DNA of 64,000 nt. It comes from Massilia oculi. Lineage in GTDB: Bacteria; Pseudomonadota; Gammaproteobacteria; Burkholderiales; Burkholderiaceae_D. The DNA is taken from NCBI RefSeq assembly GCF_003143515.1, contig NZ_CP029343.1, forward strand, positions 1,736,001 through 1,800,000, written 5' to 3'. Under the pieces are notes generated by a model. It did not search any database. It was not told the origin of the DNA and saw nothing but the letters and a program-made list of their open reading frames with translations. Below, in pieces: positions 58,125 to 64,000 of this stretch (position 1 is its first letter; each line of letters opens with the position of its first letter). The position numbers were made by a program, and so were the translations under genes.

Positions 58125-58460
58125 TCAGCGTCCCGTCACCACCTGCGCCACGCGCCCGGTGGCGATCGCCACCAGCGCGTAACTCTCGCCGGCATCGACC
58201 CACTGGTGCCCACGCGGCGGCTTCGACAGGCGCAATGCCCGCCAGTCCTCGACCACGTGCTGGTGCGCCTGGTAGCGCGCCGGCAGGCGCTCGCCGCGCC
58301 GCACCTCGCCATCCGCCTCCACGCTGCGATAGCGCCCCGGATTCAGCTGCGCGACCTGCACGGGTCGCGCGTGCGCTTCGGTGTCCGCCCGGTCCCGCTG
58401 CAAACCATCTCCTGCCGAAAAGATGGCGGCGAACAGCAGCGGCCCAATCAACTCGTTCAT
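58125..58460 (-). CDS. RcnB family protein
   Basis: 111-residue protein, exported by a short N-terminal hydrophobic stretch (MNELIGPLLFAAIFSAG). The C-terminal two thirds carry the RcnB pattern: RRGERLPARYQAHQHVVEDW, then LSKPPRGHQWVDAGESYALVAIATGRVAQVV. E. coli RcnB is a periplasmic protein that tunes Ni/Co export; members of this large family elsewhere are mostly uncharacterised and no efflux pump is near. ATG 58460 has GGGGATGGG upstream. Convergent with phaZ. Confidence 0.85.
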   Translation of the reverse strand: MNELIGPLLFAAIFSAGDGLQRDRADTEAHARPVQVAQLNPGRYRSVEADGEVRRGERLPARYQAHQHVVEDWRALRLSKPPRGHQWVDAGESYALVAIATGRVAQVVTGR

Positions 58461-58643
58461 GTCCCATCCCCGGTGATCCAGCGTGAGCCGACAGTACAGC
58501 AGGATTGTGACAAGTCGTCTGTTAGCTTTCCCACGTAGTCGAATGGATGAGCACAGCCGGGGCCGCCATCGGCCGGGCTGGTCGCATCGAGCCCGGTTTT
58601 GGCGGATAATGTCGGCTTGACCAGATTCAGGCAGCTTCCCTCC

Positions 58644-59321
58644 GTGACCAGACCCCTCGCCGACCAGCTCGAAGACCTGCTGCCGCAGACCCAGTGCACC
58701 AAGTGCGGCTATCCCGCCTGCCGCCCGTATGCCGAGGCGATGGCGCGCGGCGAGGCCGAGATCAACCAGTGCCCGCCGGGCGGCATGGAAGGCGTGCGCC
58801 GCCTGGCCGCCGCGACCGGACGCAAGGTCATCCCGATCAATCCGGCCAACGGCGTCGAGCGGGCGCGTCCGGTCGCCTTCATCGACGAGTCGCTGTGTAT
58901 CGGCTGTACGCTGTGCATCCAGGCCTGCCCGGTCGATGCGATCCTGGGCGCGGCCAAGCAGATGCACACCATCCTGCCTAGCCTGTGCACCGGCTGCGAC
59001 CTGTGCGTCGCGCCGTGTCCGGTCGACTGCATCGCGATGATCCCCGTCACCGGCGAGCGCACCGGCTGGGACGCCTGGACCCAGCAGGACGCCGACGCCG
59101 CGCGCGAGCGCCACGACTTGCGCGCCGCGCGCCTGCGCCGCGAGCGCGAAGAGAACGATGCGCGCCTGGCCGCCAAGGCCGTGGAAAAAATGCGCGCGGT
59201 CACCGCCGAAGTGACGAACACCCCGGAAGAACTGGCGGAGAAGGAGCGCAAGCGCGCCATCATCGCCGCCGCCATGGAACGCGCCCGCCTGAAGGCGGCC
59301 GGCAACCAGGACAAGAACTGA
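58644..59321 (+). CDS. rnfB: RnfB-like iron-sulfur protein (electron transport complex subunit B)
   Basis: 225-residue protein. The N-terminal RnfB-type Cys motif ([20 protein letters not shown] with a later NQCPPGG) is followed by two ferredoxin [4Fe-4S] motifs ([17 protein letters not shown] and [17 protein letters not shown]) and a charged helical C-terminus ([16 protein letters not shown]). The usual membrane anchor of RnfB is missing and no other rnf gene is nearby; stand-alone RnfB-like proteins next to nth are common in betaproteobacteria. GTG 58644 is chosen to match family starts; TTG 58599 is an alternative. The partner may be Nth, whose gene starts 5 bases after the stop, but that is inference. 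Confidence 0.88.
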   Translation: MTRPLADQLEDLLPQTQCTKCGYPACRPYAEAMARGEAEINQCPPGGMEGVRRLAAATGRKVIPINPANGVERARPVAFIDESLCIGCTLCIQACPVDAILGAAKQMHTILPSLCTGCDLCVAPCPVDCIAMIPVTGERTGWDAWTQQDADAARERHDLRAARLRREREENDARLAAKAVEKMRAVTAEVTNTPEELAEKERKRAIIAAAMERARLKAAGNQDKN

Positions 59322-59326
59322 CCCAG

Positions 59327-60010
59327 ATGAATCCCGCCAAACGCCTGGAAATCTTCACCCGCTTTCGCGCCGCCAATCCGACACCGACCACCGAACTCGA
59401 GTTCACGACGCCGTTCGAACTGCTGATCGCGGTGCTGCTGTCGGCCCAGTCGACCGACGTCGGCGTCAACAAGGCCATGCGCCGCCTGTTCCCGGTGGCG
59501 AACACGCCGCAGGCGATCCTCGACCTCGGCATCGACGAGCTCAAGACCTATATCTCGACCATCGGCCTGTACAACACCAAGGCGAAGAACGTGATGGCGA
59601 CCTGCCGGATCCTGGTCGAGCAGTACGGCGGCGAAGTGCCGCCCGTGCGTGAAGCGCTGGAATCGCTGCCCGGCGTCGGCCGCAAGACCGCCAACGTGGT
59701 GCTCAATACGGCCTTCGGCGAGCCGACCATGGCGGTCGACACCCACATCTTCCGCGTGGCGAACCGGACGAAGATTGCGCCCGGCAAGAACGTCGACATC
59801 GTCGAACAGAAGCTGCTGAAATTCGTGCCCAAGGACTTCTTGCACGACGCCCACCACTGGCTGATCCTGCACGGCCGCTACACCTGCGTGGCGCGCAAGC
59901 CCAAGTGCTGGAACTGCCTGATCGCCGACCTGTGCGAGTTCAGGGACAAGACGCCGGCGCCGGCCGGCGTGCTCGATCCAGCGGTGGCCGCGGCCAACGC
60001 GGCGACTTAG
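59327..60010 (+). CDS. nth: Endonuclease III (DNA glycosylase/AP lyase)
   Basis: Base-excision repair enzyme that removes oxidised pyrimidines. The 227-residue protein has the helix-hairpin-helix LPGVGRKTANVVL with catalytic Lys, the catalytic Asp in MAVDTHIFRVANR, and a C-terminal [4Fe-4S] cluster C-x6-C-x2-C-x5-C (CVARKPKCWNCLIADLC). ATG 59327 starts MNPAKRLEIFTRFRAANP. It follows rnfB by 5 bases, forming a two-gene operon. Confidence 0.97.
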   Translation: MNPAKRLEIFTRFRAANPTPTTELEFTTPFELLIAVLLSAQSTDVGVNKAMRRLFPVANTPQAILDLGIDELKTYISTIGLYNTKAKNVMATCRILVEQYGGEVPPVREALESLPGVGRKTANVVLNTAFGEPTMAVDTHIFRVANRTKIAPGKNVDIVEQKLLKFVPKDFLHDAHHWLILHGRYTCVARKPKCWNCLIADLCEFRDKTPAPAGVLDPAVAAANAAT

Positions 60011-60168
60011 ATCCGGTGGCCATCAGGGCGTCGAGATCCCTGGCGCTACAGGCATCCAGTGGGGCCTGACCCACGGCGAGCGGGGAAGTTGACGTCATTG
60101 GCGATCGATCGATGAACGGCGCCGCCCGCTTGCCTCGCCAATCCAGGCAACACGGGCGCGTGTGCATC

Positions 60169-61767
60169 TTACGCCGCTTGCGCGCCATCGTTAAGTGCCA
60201 GCGCGCCGCGCCGTCCGGGCAGCGCCCGTGTCGCGCCCGGCTGCTCTTCGACCTTGAACACGCTCACCACCTGGGTCAGGGCAACGGTCTGGTCGCGCAG
60301 CGACTGCGCCGCGGCGGCGGCTTCTTCGACCAGGGCCGCATTCTGCTGGGTCGCGCTGTCCATCTCGGTCACCGCATCGTTGACCTGGGCGATGCCCTGG
60401 CTCTGTTCGCTGCTGGCGGCGCTGATCTCGCCGATGATGTCCATCACCTGACGCACGCTGGCGACGATGTCGCCCATCGTCGCCCCGGCCTCGCCGACCA
60501 GGCGGTTGCCGTCGTCGACACAGGCGGCCGATTCGGCGATCAGCGCCTTGATCTCCTTCGCCGCGACAGCCGAACGCTGGGCCAGGGTCCGCACCTCGCC
60601 GGCGACGACCGCGAAGCCACGGCCCTGCTCGCCCGCGCGCGCCGCCTCGACCGCGGCGTTGAGCGCCAGGATATTGGTCTGGAAGGCAATGCCGTCGATG
60701 ACCCCGATGATGTCGGTGATCCGGCGCGACGAGGTGCTGATCGACGCCATGGTGCCCACCACCTGCTCGACCACCGCGCCGCCCTTGACCGCCACGTCGC
60801 AGGCCGACACCGCGAGCTGGCTGGCCTGGCGCGCGTTGTCGGCGTTCTGGCGCACGGTCGAGGTCAGTTCTTCCATCGACGACGCGGTTTCCTCGAGCGC
60901 GCCGGCCTGGCGCTCGGTGCGCGCGGAGAGGTCCAGGTTGCCCTGCGCGATCTCGTGCGACGCCACGGCGATGGTCTCCGCACCGCCGCGCACCTGCAGC
61001 ACGATGCGCTGCAGGCTGGCCGACATCTCCTTCAGGGCCAGCAGCAGCTGGCCGGTCTCGTCGTCGCTCCTGACCGTGATCGCGGTGCGCAGGTCGCCGG
61101 CTGCCACGCTGCGTGCAGCCTCCACCGCCGCGTCGAGCGGCCGGGTGATCGAACGCGACACCAGCACGCCGGCGGCCACCGCCGCCAGCGCGCCGAGCAG
61201 CATCAGGCTGTAGCTGAGCGTCGTCGCGCGCGCCCCGACCGCGTCGGCCTGGCGCACGCTGGTGGCGCTGAGCGCGGATATCTTTTCTGTCGCCTGCGCC
61301 AGCAGTTCGGCCGGCGCCCGGTCCTTGCCCTTGACCGCCACGTCGCCGGCGGCCGGATCGAAACCGGCGGCGACGAAGTCCTGGTAACCGCGCCGGTAAT
61401 CGAGACCCATCTGCGCGTGCGCGGCGCCAAACTGCGCCACCAGCGCCCGCACCTCCCCCTCCGGAAGGCTCGCCAGCAGGGCCGCAACCTGGGCCGCGAC
61501 CTCGGTTTCGTTCTGCTGGAACGCGGCCCAGTACTTGGCGCGTTCTCCGTCGTCCTTGCCGCGCAGGAGCGTGTTCTTCCACTCCTGCAGCTGCTTGCGG
61601 AAGTGGGCCAGCATGGCCTCGACTTGCGTCGACTGCCCCTGCATGGCGACGGCCTGGCGGTAAGTGTCGACGGAACGGTTCATCTGGCTCATGCCGGAGA
61701 AACCGGCGCAGGCGACGAGCAGGGTGACGGCGGCAAAACCCAGCGGGAGTTTGCGGCTTAGTTTCAT
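60169..61767 (-). CDS. Methyl-accepting chemotaxis protein
   Basis: 532-residue chemoreceptor. TM1 is at about residues 8-28 ([17 protein letters not shown]), followed by a periplasmic helical sensor of about 160 residues (four-helix type) and TM2 ([17 protein letters not shown]). HAMP comes next ([18 protein letters not shown]), then the signalling domain with the invariant hairpin tip [20 protein letters not shown]. The end ([12 protein letters not shown]) lacks a CheR/CheB-tethering pentapeptide. ATG 61767 was chosen because it starts the signal-anchor [10 protein letters not shown] and follows AGGAT. The ligand is unknown; no che genes are nearby. Confidence 0.95.
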   Translation of the reverse strand: MKLSRKLPLGFAAVTLLVACAGFSGMSQMNRSVDTYRQAVAMQGQSTQVEAMLAHFRKQLQEWKNTLLRGKDDGERAKYWAAFQQNETEVAAQVAALLASLPEGEVRALVAQFGAAHAQMGLDYRRGYQDFVAAGFDPAAGDVAVKGKDRAPAELLAQATEKISALSATSVRQADAVGARATTLSYSLMLLGALAAVAAGVLVSRSITRPLDAAVEAARSVAAGDLRTAITVRSDDETGQLLLALKEMSASLQRIVLQVRGGAETIAVASHEIAQGNLDLSARTERQAGALEETASSMEELTSTVRQNADNARQASQLAVSACDVAVKGGAVVEQVVGTMASISTSSRRITDIIGVIDGIAFQTNILALNAAVEAARAGEQGRGFAVVAGEVRTLAQRSAVAAKEIKALIAESAACVDDGNRLVGEAGATMGDIVASVRQVMDIIGEISAASSEQSQGIAQVNDAVTEMDSATQQNAALVEEAAAAAQSLRDQTVALTQVVSVFKVEEQPGATRALPGRRGALALNDGAQAA

Positions 61768-61977
61768 GGGGTGATCCTCGGATGCGTGGGCGCCGCGCGG
61801 CGGTAACGCCGGCGACGCCCGGAAACATGGAAGGCCCGGGTGACCGGACATGCACAGTGTATAGGCTGGTGCGTGGTTTACCACCGCCAACTTTGCATTC
61901 CAGGCGGAAAGCGATGCGAAACAGTCTTTATGTCCTGTCGGCGCAACACATCGCCGAAGTAAGCAAGCGCTTACTGA

Positions 61978-63096
61978 TTACAGAAGCACCATATTATCGC
62001 GATGAACCAGCTCCGGACCTTCGACGAACCCCAGGATGCGCTCGATCTCGGTCGAGGAGTGGCGCATGATGCGCCGCACCTCGCTGCTGGCGTAGTTGGT
62101 CAGCCCGCGCGCGAGCGGCTTGCCGGCTTCGTCGACGCAGGTGATCACCTGGCCACGGCCGAATTCGCCGTTGACGGCCAGTACGCCGATCGGCAGCAGC
62201 GACTTGCCCTCCTTGGTCAGCTTGGCCGCGGCGCCGGCGTCGATCACGACTTCGCCCGTGGTGTGCAGGTGGTCGACCATCCACTGGCGGCGCGCCGTCA
62301 GGCGGCCGGTGGCGGCCAGCAATTGCGTGCCGATCGATTCGCCGCCGGCCAGGCGCGTGAGCACGTCCGGCTCGCGGCCCCAGGCGATCACGGTATGGGC
62401 GCCGGAGCGCGCCGCGCGCTTGGCGGCCAGCACCTTGGTCAGCATGCCGCCGCGGCCGATGCTGCTGCCGGCGCCGCCGGCCATCGCCTCCAGGGCCACG
62501 TCGCCGGCCTGGGCCTGCTCGATCAGCCGGGCGTTCGGATCCTTGCGCGGGTCGGCCGAGTACAGACCGGGCTGGTCGGTCAGGATGACCAGCGCGTCGG
62601 CCTCGATCAGGTTGGCGACCAGGGCGCCGAGCGTATCGTTGTCGCCGAACTTGATCTCGTCGGTGACGACGGTGTCGTTCTCGTTGATGATCGGGACCAC
62701 GTTCAGGCGCAGCAAGGTGGTCAGCGTCGAGCGCGCATTGAGGTAGCGTTCGCGGTCGGCCAGGTCGGCGTGGGTCAGCAGCACCTGCGCGGTCTTGACG
62801 CCGTGGGCGCTGAAGCTCGATTCGTAGATCTGGGCCAGACCCATCTGGCCGCAGGCGGCGCAGGCCTGCAATTCATGGATGTCGGTCGGACGCTTGCCGA
62901 AACCGAGGCGCAGCATGCCCTCGGCGATGGCGCCCGAGCTGACCAGGACGACGTCCTTGCCGAGCGCGCGCAGCGCGGCGATCTGGCTGGCCCAGCGGGC
63001 GATGGCGGTATGGTCGAGACCCCTCCCCTCGTCGGTGACGAGGGAGGAGCCGACCTTGACGATGATGCGGGAGGCTTGTTGGAGTGCTGAGTTCAT
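61978..63096 (-). CDS. proB: Glutamate 5-kinase with PUA domain
   Basis: First enzyme of proline synthesis, phosphorylating glutamate in the cytosol. The 372 residues include the amino-acid-kinase domain ([73 protein letters not shown]) and a C-terminal PUA domain ([34 protein letters not shown]). ATG 63096 overlaps the stop of the upstream membrane-protein gene (ATGA). Order obgE, membrane protein, proB on the minus strand. Confidence 0.98.
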   Translation of the reverse strand: MNSALQQASRIIVKVGSSLVTDEGRGLDHTAIARWASQIAALRALGKDVVLVSSGAIAEGMLRLGFGKRPTDIHELQACAACGQMGLAQIYESSFSAHGVKTAQVLLTHADLADRERYLNARSTLTTLLRLNVVPIINENDTVVTDEIKFGDNDTLGALVANLIEADALVILTDQPGLYSADPRKDPNARLIEQAQAGDVALEAMAGGAGSSIGRGGMLTKVLAAKRAARSGAHTVIAWGREPDVLTRLAGGESIGTQLLAATGRLTARRQWMVDHLHTTGEVVIDAGAAAKLTKEGKSLLPIGVLAVNGEFGRGQVITCVDEAGKPLARGLTNYASSEVRRIMRHSSTEIERILGFVEGPELVHRDNMVLL

Positions 63097-63518
63097 GGCG
63101 ACAGGATCTTCCCCCGCGGTCGCAACGCGAGCAGGGAAAGTCCTGCCAGCAGTTCAACCGCGCAGACGACGAATAATACCCCCGTGGGCAAGCCGATCGC
63201 GAATGCCGCGACGAGGCGGCCGGCCGGCTGGGCCAGGAGGAACAGGGCAGTAAGGTCGCCTAGGATGGGCTGGTCGCCCTGCCTGGCCGCCAACAGCGCC
63301 AACCCCGCGGTAGCGAGGCGGATGCCGACGTAGATGGCGTAGAACTGGCTGTAGCCGTTCACGCCGACGAGAAACAGGCCCATCGCGGCCGCGATGCGGT
63401 CGGGATCGAGCATGGCCGCGAGCGCGGCCAGTGAACTTGCGGTGGCGACCAATTGCAGCAGCTGGCCGCGCAGCCAGGCGCGCGACCAGGTAGCCGTCTG
63501 TGGAACGCTCGCGCTCAA
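63093..63518 (-). CDS. DUF4345-like small membrane protein
   Basis: 141-residue inner-membrane protein with about four hydrophobic helices ([75 protein letters not shown]). The spacing and the N-x-x-x-Q/Y-I-Y-V-G-I-R pattern resemble DUF4345; no function is known. No ATG is available: TTG 63518, two bases after the obgE stop, is the best start. Tight packing between obgE and proB, with overlap into proB, shows it belongs to that operon. Confidence 0.72.
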   Translation of the reverse strand: MSASVPQTATWSRAWLRGQLLQLVATASSLAALAAMLDPDRIAAAMGLFLVGVNGYSQFYAIYVGIRLATAGLALLAARQGDQPILGDLTALFLLAQPAGRLVAAFAIGLPTGVLFVVCAVELLAGLSLLALRPRGKILSP

Positions 63519-63520
63519 GT

Positions 63521-64000
63521 TCAGTCTTCGATGATCTTGAAGCGTGGATCGTCAGGATCGATCGACGAGATGCCACGCGCTTCCTCGGTCATCGAGGTTT
63601 CTTCGGCGCGCTGCTCGGAATGGCGCTTTTCTTCGAGGTGCAGGTAGATCGCATTGATCAGGTCCTGGCAGCCTTCGCGGTTCAGGGCCGATATCTCGAA
63701 CACGGGGCCCTTCCAGGCCAGGCGCTTGATGACGTCCTTGACGCGCTTCTTGCGCTCGGCGTCGTCGAGCACGTCCAGCTTGTTCAGCACCAGCCAGCGC
63801 GGCTTGTTGAGCAGCTCTTCGTCGTATTTTTCGAGTTCCTTGATCAGGGCCTTGGCTTCCTTGACCGGATCGACCTTCTCGTCGAACGACGACAGGTCGA
63901 CGATGTGCAGCAGCAGGCCGGTACGGGCCAGGTGGCGCAGAAACTGGTGGCCCAGGCCGGCGCCTTCGGAGGCGCCTTCGATCAGGCCCGGAATGTCGGC
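63521..64000 (-). CDS. obgE: GTPase ObgE/CgtA, C-terminal part (runs off the window end)
   Basis: Ribosome-associated Obg GTPase. The last 159 residues are present: the frame enters at [20 protein letters not shown] (G3 region), continues through [14 protein letters not shown], the G4 motif [11 protein letters not shown] and G5 [12 protein letters not shown], and ends with an acidic tail ([14 protein letters not shown]). The Obg N-terminal fold and Walker A lie beyond the window. It heads the obgE-DUF4345-proB run. Confidence 0.97.
   Translation of the reverse strand, partial: ADIPGLIEGASEGAGLGHQFLRHLARTGLLLHIVDLSSFDEKVDPVKEAKALIKELEKYDEELLNKPRWLVLNKLDVLDDAERKKRVKDVIKRLAWKGPVFEISALNREGCQDLINAIYLHLEEKRHSEQRAEETSMTEEARGISSIDPDDPRFKIIED

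Noticed and set aside
61959..61976. 7-bp hairpin AGTAAGC/GCTTACT just after the proB stop
   Set aside because: No T-run on the minus strand; could be chance.

Overview
The window looks like chromosomal DNA of a high-GC betaproteobacterium of the Oxalobacteraceae (Massilia/Telluria/Duganella type). This is inferred from gene order and protein flavour: yhdP-nitrilase-tldD opposite glnE, glnA-ntrB-ntrC, rnfB-nth, obgE-proB, an intracellular PHB depolymerase with a PHA granule-associated protein, and many TonB-dependent receptors (TBDTs) without partner sigma factors. No tRNA, rRNA, CRISPR array or prophage was seen.

Layout. Positions 1-524 hold the N-terminal part of a TBDT. Positions 684-7233 carry the minus-strand run yhdP, nitrilase, tldD, divergent from glnE (7448-10165). 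Positions 10512-33268 are receptor-rich: two tandem paralogous TBDTs, map, a third TBDT, tkt-gap, rsmE, a fourth TBDT, a degraded IS1595-type transposase and an Oar-like receptor. Most units here end in clear intrinsic terminators, some of them bidirectional. Positions 33269-36744 hold an FAD-dependent dehydrogenase, an EamA exporter and corA.

Positions 36823-41821 are the nitrogen-control block: glnA behind a sigma-54 promoter and an upstream NtrC site, then a small DUF4124 protein, ntrB and ntrC. With glnE upstream, the adenylyltransferase, its target enzyme and the two-component regulator all lie in one window. Next come a rhodanese and a hypothetical protein whose 3' end has been duplicated around a REP/MITE-like element (42896-43599). 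A minus-strand run follows: a very large class A penicillin-binding protein, a membrane-anchored TAXI-type binding protein that overlaps it, and a CocE/NonD hydrolase.

Positions 50743-61767 contain an EI24 membrane protein, FKBP, an acyl-CoA-binding protein, a PHA-system protein, an M4-like metalloprotease translationally coupled to a small protein resembling the inhibitor emfourin, fdxA, a ferredoxin-NADP reductase, phaZ, an RcnB-like protein, rnfB-nth and a chemotaxis receptor. The window ends with obgE (partial), a DUF4345-like membrane protein and proB on the minus strand.

Points for a second look: single-base frameshifts in yhdP and rsmE, both next to homopolymers; the protease/emfourin pair; the element-associated gene-end duplication; the PBP-TAXI overlap; and the number of TBDTs.
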